Assembly: GCF_016860605.1 (NCBI RefSeq)
Contig: NZ_BNJR01000012.1
Span: 248,001 to 312,000 of the forward strand
DNA: 64,000 nt
DNA from: Lentilactobacillus fungorum
GTDB lineage: Bacteria > Bacillota > Bacilli > Lactobacillales > Lactobacillaceae
Direction of reading: 5' to 3'
Positions 52,861 to 61,753 of the stretch are shown one piece after another. A model generated the notes under the pieces. The model saw nothing but the letters and a program-made list of their open reading frames with translations, was not told where the DNA came from and did no database searches. Every line of letters starts with the position of its first letter. Positions within the stretch are counted from its first letter, which is position 1. A program made the position numbers and the translations under genes.

Positions 52861-52962
52861 ACAGGAATCTGCGCATCAATCCCTCGGAAAAAATTTTGAA
52901 ATTGAAAATTTTTTCTCGCAGTGACTGACATGCCAATCCCTAATCGCCTGGCTTCGCTCACT
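52845..52962 (+). repeat. Structured leader repeat, copy D
   Basis: Begins AGGACAGC and ends CTGGCTTCGCTCACT. Outer stem GCCAG/CTGGC, next GGAAT/ATCCC-like pairing, inner hairpin GAAAAAATTTT/GAAAATTTTTTC. It lies 19 bp upstream of the NhaC-type start codon. Confidence 0.68.
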
Positions 52963-52980
52963 AAAAAAGAGGTTATCATT

Positions 52981-54399
52981 ATGAAAAATAGCAAAATCAG
53001 TCTAAGAGAATCAGCCATTGTTTTAATTGTTGCGTTAGCCATCATGGGAACCGGCGTGATTGCCTTACATTTGTCTCCACAAGTACCAGTTTTACTCGCA
53101 ATTACCGTCGTTATTTTTTGGGCCAAATTGACCGGGTTTGACTGGAACGCCATTAACGCCGGTATTAAAGATGGCATTGATAAAGGAATTATTCCAATTG
53201 TCATTTTTATTTTAATTGGGGCCATGATCAGTACCTGGATCGCTGCTGGAACCATTCCAACCCTAATGGTCATCGGCTTTAAAGCCATCAGTGCCCAATG
53301 GTTCTTGCCAACTGTCTTTCTCGTTTGTTCACTTGTGGGGGCAGCCGTTGGCAGTTGTTTTACAGTAGTTTCAACAGTGGGCATCGCCTTTTTTGGCATC
53401 GGCGTGACAATGAACTTTAACCCAGCATTAGTTGCCGGTGCTATCGTTGCCGGCGGCGTCTTCGGTGATAAATCATCCCCACTTTCCGAAACAAATAATT
53501 TAGCTGCCGCCGTTGTCGATACTGATTTATTTGATCACATGAAAACTATCCTCTGGTCAACAATCCCTGCCGCAGTCATTTCAACCATTGCGTTTGCTGC
53601 TTTGGGATTAGGCCACAACCATGCTGATATGGCTAAAATCAACACAACCGTTGCGGCTCTGAGCAGTGACTTTCACATTTCAATTATTTCATTAATTCCA
53701 ATTATCCTTGTCTTTGTTTGTGCCGCCTTTAAAATGGCCGCCATTCCAACAATGCTGCTCAACATTTTTGTTTCCGCTGCAATGATGTTTCTCAATAATC
53801 CCGGTTTAAACATCACCAAAGCCAGCAACATTATTACCAACGGCTTCGTTGCCAAAACGTCAAATAGCGAAGTTAATTTACTCTTATCACGAGGTGGCAT
53901 CGTTAGCATGATGCCCACGGTAGCTTTGATCGTGCTAACCCTCTCATTGGGCGGCCTGTTAGTCCATTTTGGCCTCATTGGCGCAATTATGACCCCGTTA
54001 GCCTCACATCTTAACAGCCCGGCTAAATTAGTAACTGCCGCTTTAGGCGCTTGCATTGGCGTTAATATTTTTGTTGGTGAGCAGTTCCTCTCGATCATTT
54101 TACCCGGTCGAGCATTTAAGAAAACTTTTAATAACGGCGGCCTAGCCAGCAGAGCCCTTGGGCGGGTCTTAGAAGATGGCGGCACCGTGCTTAATTACCT
54201 AGTTCCTTGGGGCGTTGGCGGTGTCTTCATTGCCAATACGTTGGGCGTCCCAACAATTCAATACTTGCCGTTCGTCTTCTTTAGCCTCTTATGCCCAGTT
54301 TTATCATTGCTTAGCGGCTTTACCGGCATTGGCCTGAAAAAGACGACCGTCTCTGAAACGATTACAAAAAATGGCAAGGTTGTTCCCGCTCAAAACTAA
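52981..54399 (+). CDS. NhaC-type transporter, predicted tyrosine transporter
   Basis: 472 residues from ATG 52981 (AAAGAGG upstream; the frame to 52921 runs through the repeat and is not expected to be translated). 11-12 membrane segments. It aligns throughout with the NhaC of the tyramine cluster: LHLSPQVPVLLAITVVIFW, GDKSSPLSETNNLAAAVV, NIFVGEQFLSIILPGR. NhaC-family proteins under Tyr T-boxes have been predicted to be tyrosine transporters rather than Na+/H+ antiporters, and the upstream T-box supports that here. It ends at a strong terminator. Confidence 0.85.
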   Translation: MKNSKISLRESAIVLIVALAIMGTGVIALHLSPQVPVLLAITVVIFWAKLTGFDWNAINAGIKDGIDKGIIPIVIFILIGAMISTWIAAGTIPTLMVIGFKAISAQWFLPTVFLVCSLVGAAVGSCFTVVSTVGIAFFGIGVTMNFNPALVAGAIVAGGVFGDKSSPLSETNNLAAAVVDTDLFDHMKTILWSTIPAAVISTIAFAALGLGHNHADMAKINTTVAALSSDFHISIISLIPIILVFVCAAFKMAAIPTMLLNIFVSAAMMFLNNPGLNITKASNIITNGFVAKTSNSEVNLLLSRGGIVSMMPTVALIVLTLSLGGLLVHFGLIGAIMTPLASHLNSPAKLVTAALGACIGVNIFVGEQFLSIILPGRAFKKTFNNGGLASRALGRVLEDGGTVLNYLVPWGVGGVFIANTLGVPTIQYLPFVFFSLLCPVLSLLSGFTGIGLKKTTVSETITKNGKVVPAQN

Positions 54400-54419
54400 T
54401 TACAGTGGAATCATGATAA

Positions 54420-54457
54420 AAACGTTTGAAACGTCATCATTGTTTCAAACGTTTTTT
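54420..54457 (+). terminator. Terminator of the NhaC-type gene
   Basis: AAACGTTTGAAAC (54420-54432) pairs perfectly with GTTTCAAACGTTT (54442-54454), followed by TTT. Confidence 0.9.
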
Positions 54458-54571
54458 ATGTTGTAATCAGGTGATGACTGTTTCTTGGAGAATCACTTGA
54501 TGTCGTTACTCACAATTGGCCTAAGCAATCCGTCACAGCCATCATGTGAAAAGTTACCCCGATTATTAATA

Positions 54572-54603
54572 ACAAAAAAGCCATCCCATTTAGGGATAGC
54601 TCT
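54572..54603 (-). terminator. rpsF-ssb-rpsR terminator
   Basis: On the minus strand AGCTATCCC pairs with GGGATGGCT and is followed by six T, 12 bp after the rpsR stop. Confidence 0.85.
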
Positions 54604-54614
54604 AAGTATTACGA

Positions 54615-54851
54615 TTAGTCAGCAGCAACGAATGGCATCAAGCCCATAATCCGTGCTCGCTTAATTGCAATAGTTAATTTACGTTGGTTCTTAGCGCTGG
54701 TTCCGGTAACTCGGCGAGGTAAAATCTTGCCACGTTCTGAAACAAAGCGTTCCAACAAGTTGATATCTTTATAGTCGATGTATTCGATGTGGTTAGCAGC
54801 GATAAAATCAACTTTGCGACGACGACGGCCGCCACGTCTTTGATATGCCAT
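54615..54851 (-). CDS. rpsR: 30S ribosomal protein S18
   Basis: 78 residues, standard length. [20 protein letters not shown] and [20 protein letters not shown] are typical. The zinc-ligand cysteines of some S18 proteins are absent, as in the C-minus form. Third gene of rpsF-ssb-rpsR, followed by a terminator. Confidence 0.97.
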   Translation of the reverse strand: MAYQRRGGRRRRKVDFIAANHIEYIDYKDINLLERFVSERGKILPRRVTGTSAKNQRKLTIAIKRARIMGLMPFVAAD

Positions 54852-54888
54852 AGTATTTCCTCCTCAAAGTTTCTTATTCACCAATTCG

Positions 54889-55419
54889 TTAGAATGGTAA
54901 ATCATCGTCGGAAATGTCAATTGAATCCCCTGAATTAGCGAATGGGTCACCGGGATTGCCACTATTGTTAGCATTATTCCCGTTATTGCTACTCCCATTA
55001 TTGGGTTGATTCGTTGAACCGTTATCAAACGGATTGGCATTTCCATTGTTTTGTTGAGGAGCATTGCCATTTTGCTGATTACCTGAGTTATTCCGTGCAC
55101 CACGGGGTTCAAGCAACGCAAAATTATCTACCACGACCTCAGTCACATAAACTCGTTGACCCTGTTGGTTTTCGTAATTTCTGGTCTGGATGCGGCCATC
55201 AATTCCAACAAGCGAGCCTTTATGGGTGAAGTTGGCAAAATTTTCAGCGGACTTACGCCAGATTACGCAGTTAATGAAGTCAGCCTCACGTTCTCCCTGC
55301 TGATTGGTGAATGACCGATCAACAGCTAAGGAGAACGAACCGACAGCGATTCCGCTTTGAGTGTATCGTAAATCAACATCGCGGGTTAGGCGACCCGTTA
55401 AAACTGCACGATTAAGCAT
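54889..55419 (-). CDS. ssb: Single-stranded DNA-binding protein
   Basis: 176 residues. N-terminal OB fold ([41 protein letters not shown]), a long Asn/Gln/Gly/Pro-rich disordered linker from about 108 to 160, and the conserved acidic tip DISDDDLPF that recruits partner proteins. It protects single-stranded DNA at replication forks. Between rpsF (34 bp) and rpsR (37 bp). Confidence 0.97.
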   Translation of the reverse strand: MLNRAVLTGRLTRDVDLRYTQSGIAVGSFSLAVDRSFTNQQGEREADFINCVIWRKSAENFANFTHKGSLVGIDGRIQTRNYENQQGQRVYVTEVVVDNFALLEPRGARNNSGNQQNGNAPQQNNGNANPFDNGSTNQPNNGSSNNGNNANNSGNPGDPFANSGDSIDISDDDLPF

Positions 55420-55453
55420 GCTGAAGTGCTCCTCTCATATTAGAATGATTAAA

Positions 55454-55750
55454 TTAGTCGTCACGAACAACGATCATATGACGCAAAATATCGCCATTGA
55501 TCTTGGAAAGACGATCAAATTCGTTCAAAGCGGCATCTGAATCAGTTGTTAAAGTAATAACGTGGTAAGTTCCTTCGTTATAACCACCAATTTCATATGC
55601 GAATCGACGCTTTGACCAGTCTTTTGAATCAATAATCTTAGCACCATTATCAGTGATAATCTTGTCGAATCGCTCGATCAATTCTGATTTAGCTGATTCC
55701 TCGATATCTGGTCGAATGATGTAAGTAATTTCGTATTTCTTTTCTTCCAT
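55454..55750 (-). CDS. rpsF: 30S ribosomal protein S6
   Basis: 98 residues from ATG 55750 (AAGGAGGTGCAATC upstream); the longer frame to 55825 has no support. Begins [20 protein letters not shown] and contains [25 protein letters not shown]6 pairs with S18 on the 30S platform and the pair autoregulates the operon in Firmicutes. The leader (55751-55850) contains a CTCTCGGGAAGAGGG hairpin that might be the S6:S18 element; not verified. Confidence 0.96.
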   Translation of the reverse strand: MEEKKYEITYIIRPDIEESAKSELIERFDKIITDNGAKIIDSKDWSKRRFAYEIGGYNEGTYHVITLTTDSDAALNEFDRLSKINGDILRHMIVVRDD

Positions 55751-55850
55751 GATTGCACCTCCTTGTGGACTTATGGCCCTCTTCCCGAGAGCAAGGAGAG
55801 TTTCTGTTTTTACCCAGATACTCACAGTGTAAAACTATAACATGTAACCT

Positions 55851-56127
55851 TAAAAATATCAATACGCCTAATGATTGATTTACGATACATTAATTATATA
55901 CGCAAATCAAAGCCGTTATCATTTTATTTCAGCAAATACCAAAACAGCGAGCAGTCATACGACCACTCGCTGTTCCTATTGTATAAATCAGGGGTTGGAA
56001 ACGTAGGGGACATTTCCAAATTGTGCCCCAACCACTAAGTGCTCTCTAGCTTGAAATTCCATTGAAAATTAGAATGAACGACCATCATTCTTTAGAGAGC
56101 ATCAATGGAATGCAGCACACAGATCAA
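55851..56127. other. Intergenic region with three hairpins
   Basis: No supported gene. AACAGCGAG/CTCGCTGTT (about 55952-55975) looks like a terminator. GGGGTTGG and GGGGACATTT pair with CCCCAACC and neighbouring sequence (55990-56033). TGCTCTCTA (56040-56048) and TAGAGAGCA (56093-56101) form a 9-bp inverted repeat bounding about 62 bp, perhaps the lactate oxidase terminator or a small mobile-element remnant. Confidence 0.45.
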
Positions 56128-57237
56128 TTAGTACCTAATATCCAATAAGTGGGTCTTCTTAACATCGTCAATCGTCTTGGTGCCAGCTAGCTGCATAATA
56201 ATCTGCAGTTCTTCTCCCAAGTGTTCAAAGACTGATTGAACCCCTTGAGCGCCTCCCAATGCCAAACCGTAAACTGCAGGTCGGCCGATTCCGACTAAAT
56301 CAGCACCGGAAGCTAGTGCCTTAAAGACATCTGAACCACGACGAACACCAGAATCAAAGATAACGGGTACTTGGCCATTAACAGCCTTGGCAACACTTTC
56401 CAATACGTCAAATGAAGCTGGGCCACCGTTTAATTGACGACCACCATGATTAGAAACGTAAACACCAGCAGCACCAGCGCCAATTGCATAAAGGGCATCT
56501 TCTGGCGACTCAATTCCTTTAACAATAACTGGTAAATCGGTGTAGCTGGCGATCCGTTCAACATCTTTTGGCCCAATCTTTTGAGCGGCGGCAGCATAGA
56601 TTTCGGCAATCCCTTTACCCTTGCCATTACCTTCACTGAATTTCAATAAGTTAGCCATCGGGATTGGGAATTGGAAGTGATTGATAATATCAGCTTCTCG
56701 ATAGCCATCAACCGTTGCGTCAACGGTCAAAATAATCCCTTTAGCACCAGCCTTCTTAGCTTCATCCAGCAAGGCCTCATTAAACGTCCAATCCTTACTC
56801 ATATAAAGTTGGAAAAGTTGCGGCGCACCGTTGCCAGCAGCGGCCGTATCCGCGATCGATGTTGATGAATAGGTACTTTGAGCCATTAGGCCGCCAACTG
56901 CCGCGACACCTCGAGCGGTATCTTTTTCGCCTTCAGCGTGAGCGAGTCCCTGCGCAGCGGTTGGTGCCATCATAATCGGCGTTTTTAGCGGAATGCCAAA
57001 GACGTTAGTAGCCAACTCCGGCTTTTCAATATTACTTAAAGCCTTGGGAACAATTTGTTTATGGGTAAATGCTTTTCGGTTTGCCTGCAGCGTCCACTCA
57101 TCTTCTGAGCCGCCGACTATGTAACCAAATCCACCAGTCGGGATAATTTGTTTTGCTTGCTCTTCAAGCGAAGGCAAATTTAAAATATCTAATTTCTTTT
57201 CGTTTTCATTTTGCTTGTATCCATTAACTACAGCCAT
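56128..57237 (-). CDS. FMN-dependent lactate oxidase / 2-hydroxy-acid oxidase
   Basis: 369 residues from ATG 57237 (GGAGGCGTCAGCG upstream). TIM-barrel of the L-lactate oxidase/glycolate oxidase family: PIMMAPTAAQGLAH, LFQLYMSKDWTF, the FMN phosphate-binding LPVIVKGIESPEDAL, and the active-site VSNHGGRQLNGGPAS (His and Arg), then VIFDSGVRRGSDVFKALASGADLVGIGRP. It converts L-lactate and O2 to pyruvate and H2O2. It appears monocistronic. Confidence 0.92.
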   Translation of the reverse strand: MAVVNGYKQNENEKKLDILNLPSLEEQAKQIIPTGGFGYIVGGSEDEWTLQANRKAFTHKQIVPKALSNIEKPELATNVFGIPLKTPIMMAPTAAQGLAHAEGEKDTARGVAAVGGLMAQSTYSSTSIADTAAAGNGAPQLFQLYMSKDWTFNEALLDEAKKAGAKGIILTVDATVDGYREADIINHFQFPIPMANLLKFSEGNGKGKGIAEIYAAAAQKIGPKDVERIASYTDLPVIVKGIESPEDALYAIGAGAAGVYVSNHGGRQLNGGPASFDVLESVAKAVNGQVPVIFDSGVRRGSDVFKALASGADLVGIGRPAVYGLALGGAQGVQSVFEHLGEELQIIMQLAGTKTIDDVKKTHLLDIRY

Positions 57238-57425
57238 CGCTGACGCCTCCATCAATCAGTCTATTCATTACTATCGCAAGTGTAACACTTACATTTAGTA
57301 AGTCAAAGAATTGCATCTTTTATTTTTTGCGATCATTTATCTAGTTATGATTTCTATGATTGACGAAAACGCTCATTTTGATTAATAGCTAACAGCGTGA
57401 CAAATTTTTTAACTGTGTTAGGTAA

Positions 57426-57785
57426 TCATTTGCTCGTATTTTGCAGTTTTAATAGAAAGTAACGGCTACAATTAGCAACGCCCAAGCCGCCAACCAAAAT
57501 CCCTAATAGTGTCAAGATCCCGGTCAATCGAATCAAAGCAATTACAATCAGCAAAATGAAAATCAATAGCCAAATTCCTTGATACACATCACCTACGATC
57601 GTCACTTTTGTTAGGAGCACAATACTTATGACAGCGATTCCAAGGACAACATTGACGGCGATGGCTTCCCACATCCCGGGCTTGCCAAATGTACTGTTTC
57701 CTAAAATTTGATATTCCGAAATCACGACCACCACGCAAATACTGAGAATCATATTTAACCCATACGACATAATTTGACGGCGCAT
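57426..57785 (-). CDS. Small integral membrane protein
   Basis: 119 residues from ATG 57785 (GAAGGGGGAAAAG upstream). Four hydrophobic segments: MILSICVVVVISEYQIL, AIAVNVVLGIAVISIVLLTK, IWLLIFILLIVIALI and LTLLGILVGGLGVANC. No recognised domain. It lies between lactate oxidase and the Bce-type transporter on the same strand, downstream of the permease and a 12-bp inverted repeat. Confidence 0.6.
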   Translation of the reverse strand: MRRQIMSYGLNMILSICVVVVISEYQILGNSTFGKPGMWEAIAVNVVLGIAVISIVLLTKVTIVGDVYQGIWLLIFILLIVIALIRLTGILTLLGILVGGLGVANCSRYFLLKLQNTSK

Positions 57786-57826
57786 TTCTTTTCCCCCTTC
57801 AATGACCATTGTTCAATCAATTACGC

Positions 57827-57859
57827 CTTTAGGACAGCGGACCAATTGCTGTCCTAAAG
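57827..57859. terminator. Perfect inverted repeat after bceB-type gene
   Basis: CTTTAGGACAGC (57827-57838) and GCTGTCCTAAAG (57848-57859) form a 12-bp stem with a 9-nt loop. No T-run. It contains the same AGGACAGC that opens the leader repeats elsewhere. Confidence 0.5.
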
Positions 57860-59776
57860 CGGATGAGTCACTAACCGTTGGTAAACTTTAGTAGTTAACC
57901 AATAGATGATTAAATAACAAGCTACTAATAGCACAATCGTTACCAAGCTAACGATCATTAACAAACTCAACCGATACATTGAAAAGATCGTTAACACACT
58001 GCGAATGGCTGGAAATGCAAACCCCAAATGAACGACCGCACCAACAATTGGCAACATAAATACCAAGAGTACCTGGCTATGGATGGCCTTTTTACTCTCC
58101 AATTGACTGAGGCCCACTTGCTGCATTGTTTTAAACCGTTCAGCGTCAGCGATGCCTTCAGAGACTTGTTTGTAATAAATAATGAGGGCTGTGGCAAAAC
58201 TCATTGTGAAACTGATTAGAATCCCAACAAATAAAAAGCCACCGAAAAGCGATTTAAATAGGGATTGTTGACTCACCTTGGCAGAAAATTCATCGTTTCG
58301 TAAATGCTGCTTTTGTTGTAAAGCCAACGCAAACCGCTTTTGATTCTTTTTTGAACCCTGGAGATTAAAGCCACGGATATATAACCAAGGGGTTGGGTTA
58401 ATCGCTTTTGCCACCCGCTGATTTGCTGTCACGATAAAGACAGGTTTAAAAATTGAATGCTCATAACTGACCGCCATTTTGAAATTTGGGATGACCTTTA
58501 CAGGATACTTGTGTTTGCCAATGATGAGTTGCTTGTTATGGTAATGATTATCCGGGGTGTACATAAGCAATTGATTGCCGACTAACTTCTGGTGGGTACC
58601 TTGAATTCGGTTATATGACTCAATGCTCATCGTGCTTAATTGATGAGATGTCTTAGCCGACTCGTTTCTCTGAAATCGATTGGCTGTTAAAATACCCGCA
58701 GTCGGCGTCGTCATACGATAATGCTGATCGGCTCCCAGTTCCACGTGATACTGTTTCGCTATCTGCTGAGTTTGCATGATCATCCGCGCTGTCGCCGGCC
58801 GATTCGTCATTGTAATCACATCATAGGGGTTCCAAAGTTGAACTAAGTTTTGCTCCCCCACAAATAAGCTGGTGGTTGCAATAACCGTTACTAAGATTGT
58901 CGTACATAACAAACAAATAGAAGCCAAGCCGGCCCCATTTTGTTTCATCCGGTATAACATGCCAGAAATTGAAATAAAATGGTTTGGCTGATAATAAAAA
59001 TGCGGCTTTGATTTTAAAAACTTCAATAAACTGATACTGCCGGCGATAAAAACTAAGTAGGTGCCCAACACCACAAAAATGACGGCAATCATAAACCTGA
59101 CAATTGAGCCCGCATTTGGTTTAGTCGTCACGGCGATTAAGTAGCCAGCCCCGAGTGATAAAAGACCAATTAAGCCAACGATCCAACGATTTTGAGGCTC
59201 TCGTTCACCAGTACCAGCCGCTCGCCAGAGATCCGCGGGTCTCACTTGGCGTAATCGAAGAAAATCGTAAATTAAAATTGCTAAGAAGATCCCGCCGAAA
59301 AGGATTGTAACCGTGATTGAAGCAGTTAGAGAAAAACTTTCTTTCAAACGATAATCGGCAAGTAGTCGTTGCAAGACTAAAAAAGCAAGTTGAATGAAGG
59401 TGGTTCCTAAAATCAACCCAATTACTAAACTAACAATGTACAAACCAGCATTTTCAATTAACAAAATCAGCCGCAAATCAGTTTTGGTTAGGCCTAGCAT
59501 ATTGTAGAGGCCTAACTCCTGATTTCGTTGCTTGATTAAAAAGCTATTAACGTAGAACATAAAAATAATCGCAATCATCACGACAAATACCAAACCAATT
59601 CCGATCACGTTAATGATAATGTCACCATTTGTCGTGTTTTTTAATGTCCGGTTCCCCAATAAATTCCAAAAAATATAGTTGATTGCAATCAATACTGAGC
59701 TGGCTAAAATGAAAAGCCCGTTTTCTCTTAAATGATGGGTGAGACTATGACTCGCCAATTTCCAATGAATCATCAT
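57854..59776 (-). CDS. BceB-type ABC transporter permease
   Basis: 640 residues, FtsX/MacB-like permease of the peptide-resistance type: about ten membrane helices with one large extracytoplasmic domain between helices 7 and 8 (residues about 310-510), which in BceB-type proteins binds the antibiotic. Its ATG overlaps the ATPase stop (ATGA), with GAGGTGCA as ribosome-binding site. With the ATPase and the two-component system upstream it forms a complete Bce-like module that senses and resists cell-wall-active peptides. Substrate not deducible. Confidence 0.87.
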   Translation of the reverse strand: MMIHWKLASHSLTHHLRENGLFILASSVLIAINYIFWNLLGNRTLKNTTNGDIIINVIGIGLVFVVMIAIIFMFYVNSFLIKQRNQELGLYNMLGLTKTDLRLILLIENAGLYIVSLVIGLILGTTFIQLAFLVLQRLLADYRLKESFSLTASITVTILFGGIFLAILIYDFLRLRQVRPADLWRAAGTGEREPQNRWIVGLIGLLSLGAGYLIAVTTKPNAGSIVRFMIAVIFVVLGTYLVFIAGSISLLKFLKSKPHFYYQPNHFISISGMLYRMKQNGAGLASICLLCTTILVTVIATTSLFVGEQNLVQLWNPYDVITMTNRPATARMIMQTQQIAKQYHVELGADQHYRMTTPTAGILTANRFQRNESAKTSHQLSTMSIESYNRIQGTHQKLVGNQLLMYTPDNHYHNKQLIIGKHKYPVKVIPNFKMAVSYEHSIFKPVFIVTANQRVAKAINPTPWLYIRGFNLQGSKKNQKRFALALQQKQHLRNDEFSAKVSQQSLFKSLFGGFLFVGILISFTMSFATALIIYYKQVSEGIADAERFKTMQQVGLSQLESKKAIHSQVLLVFMLPIVGAVVHLGFAFPAIRSVLTIFSMYRLSLLMIVSLVTIVLLVACYLIIYWLTTKVYQRLVTHPL

Positions 59777-60528
59777 TGCACCTCCTCACTTGCCAAAGCA
59801 GTGAGAGTTTCAGTAATTTTTGTGAGGTAATCCCGCTTACTTTGATCACCTCTAATAAGCTCATGGTAAATAACGCCATCCTTAATAAATAATGTTCGTT
59901 TCGAATAGCTGGCAGACACCGCACTGTGGGTAACCATCAAGATAGTTTGTCCTTGTTCGTTGACTTGATCAAACAACCTTAATAAGCTAGCCGCATTATG
60001 TGAATCCAATGCACCAGTTGGTTCATCAGCTAATAATAACCGTGGCTGTGTGATTAAAGCACGGGCAGCAGCAATTCGCTGTCGTTGACCCCCGGAAATT
60101 TCATAAGGATAACGCGCCAAAATGTTTGTAATCTCTAATTGTTTCGCTAACGGCATCAACCGCTGCTTCATTTCTTGAGGCGTTTTTCGGGCCAATACCA
60201 ATGGCAGAAAAATATTATCTTGATTATTAAAGGTATTGAGCAAATTAAAATTTTGAAAGACAAACCCGAGTTGTTCCCGGCGAAATTTAGCAGCCTTTTG
60301 CTCCGTTAGTTCATTTAGATCCTGATCATCAAGTTTAATGATCCCACTGCTAGCTTTATCCAAAGTAGCGATAATATTAAGCAGGGTCGTTTTGCCAGCG
60401 CCAGATTCACCCATGATGGCAACGTAGTCCCCCTGCTTAACTGTTAAAGAAATGTCCTTTAGCGCAATAACTTCTTGGCTGTCTTCTTTAAAGATTCGCC
60501 GAATATGTTCCAATGTTAATAATGGCAT
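59773..60528 (-). CDS. BceA-type ABC transporter ATPase
   Basis: 251 residues. Walker A MGESGAGKTTLLN, Q-loop GFVFQNFNLL, signature YPYEISGGQRQRIAAARAL, Walker B RLLLADEPTGALDS, H-loop LMVTHSA. MacB/LolD/BceA subfamily. AAAGGAGAGTCAC precedes the ATG. Translationally coupled to the permease gene. Confidence 0.93.
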   Translation of the reverse strand: MPLLTLEHIRRIFKEDSQEVIALKDISLTVKQGDYVAIMGESGAGKTTLLNIIATLDKASSGIIKLDDQDLNELTEQKAAKFRREQLGFVFQNFNLLNTFNNQDNIFLPLVLARKTPQEMKQRLMPLAKQLEITNILARYPYEISGGQRQRIAAARALITQPRLLLADEPTGALDSHNAASLLRLFDQVNEQGQTILMVTHSAVSASYSKRTLFIKDGVIYHELIRGDQSKRDYLTKITETLTALASEEVQ

Positions 60529-60751
60529 GATGTGACTCTCCTTTGTTTGATTTAAGGCCAGTATAAAAGGCTGCCAACGTTCATACCAGTTACGGTAAAG
60601 TCAGCAACCTTACAATTTGTTATTTTAATTAATTCTGCTAAGTAACCTTGTTCATTATCATCGTCAGCAAACGCCAACGCTAAAGCCTATCGTTAGGAAC
60701 GATTAGCCTCTAAACAACCACAATACCCCTAACTTTTACAACATTTGCTGG
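60529..60751 (-). other. Intergenic region between Bce-type kinase and ABC genes
   Basis: Two hairpin-forming sequences are visible on the minus strand: GAGGCTAATCGTT/AACGATAGGCTTT and GGTTGCTGAC/GTTGGCAGCC. The second, 30-70 bp before the ATPase start, is a possible response-regulator binding site; no firm promoter was identified. Confidence 0.3.
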
Positions 60752-61753
60752 TTACTTAACTTTACGCCCATCAAATCTCACATGGTCTTTTTGAAAAGTC
60801 AGGGTCACCGTTGTTCCGATGTTTCTCGTGGAACAAATCGTTAATTTTTCGCCAAGCAGCTTGGCAACCTTGTGAGCCATATATAATCCCATCCCAGTCG
60901 CTGCCTGCTGTCTTCGACCATTTTCACCGGTAAACCCCGGCTCAAACACTCGGGGTAAGTCACTAGCAGAAATGCCAATGCCATGATCTGTAATGGCTAA
61001 TTGGTTTTCTTGCCACGAGATATCAATGCTGGCCGCTTCGGTTGAATATTTTAAAGCATTAAAAATCACTTGCTCTAAAATAAAGCTTAACCATTTTTTA
61101 TCCGTCAGAACTTGGACTTTCCCTAATGTCAATTGAGGGGACAACCGCTTATTAATAAAGAAAATCGCATCGTCTTTAATAATGGGCATTATGAGCGCTT
61201 CAACTGACTGCCACGTGAAATCCAAATCATGATGAAAATCTGCCAACCGTTCATAATTTAATAAGAGCGTCATTTGGTTAGTAATCAAGTGAATTTGCTG
61301 CTGGATGTCATCACTTTTAACAGAATCGTTATTTTCCGCTAATAACTGCAAGGCGGTTAGTGGCAATTTGATTTCGTGACTCCAAAGCATCAGATAATCC
61401 TGTTTTTTTGCCATTCGCTGATCCAAGGATCGTTGTCGGCGGACTTGTTGTTGTTTAATGTCAACCAATGCCTGCCAGTACGGTTGTAGCCTTGGGTTAT
61501 GCGGTTTTATCGGTAATTTATCTTGTTCGATGGACTGCTGCAAATTTTTAATGTCCAAGTATTGAGTGATAAGCCGATACCCAATGATCACAACTAATGG
61601 AATCCAAGTGAACCGCAACAAATCGACTACAACTGATTGAGGAACCTGATATAGCTCGCAAAGCCCCCAGACCATCAATAACATCCCAATATATAGCAGG
61701 ATAACGGTTATTTGTGATTTAATAAGTTGTTTTAACCAATCTTTAGAGTTCAT
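60752..61753 (-). CDS. BceS-type intramembrane-sensing histidine kinase
   Basis: 333 residues from ATG 61753, overlapping the end of the response-regulator gene. Two membrane helices (VILLYIGMLLMVWGLCEL; FTWIPLVVIIGYRLI) with almost no extracellular loop, typical of kinases that sense through the ABC transporter. Atypical H box LMLWSHEIKLPLTALQLL, N box VIFNALKYSTEAAS, G boxes DHGIGISASDLP and TGMGLYMAHK. It activates the adjacent regulator in response to transporter flux. Confidence 0.9.
   Translation of the reverse strand: MNSKDWLKQLIKSQITVILLYIGMLLMVWGLCELYQVPQSVVVDLLRFTWIPLVVIIGYRLITQYLDIKNLQQSIEQDKLPIKPHNPRLQPYWQALVDIKQQQVRRQRSLDQRMAKKQDYLMLWSHEIKLPLTALQLLAENNDSVKSDDIQQQIHLITNQMTLLLNYERLADFHHDLDFTWQSVEALIMPIIKDDAIFFINKRLSPQLTLGKVQVLTDKKWLSFILEQVIFNALKYSTEAASIDISWQENQLAITDHGIGISASDLPRVFEPGFTGENGRRQQAATGMGLYMAHKVAKLLGEKLTICSTRNIGTTVTLTFQKDHVRFDGRKVK

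Noticed and set aside
53673-54185. Long minus-strand frame inside the NhaC-type gene, and similar long antisense frames in other genes
   Set aside because: Amino-acid composition and lack of ribosome-binding sites mark these as shadows of the real genes.
55751-55850. Firm call of the S6:S18-binding leader of rpsF
   Set aside because: A hairpin with CTCGGGAAGAG is present, but I could not confirm the conserved bulge by eye.
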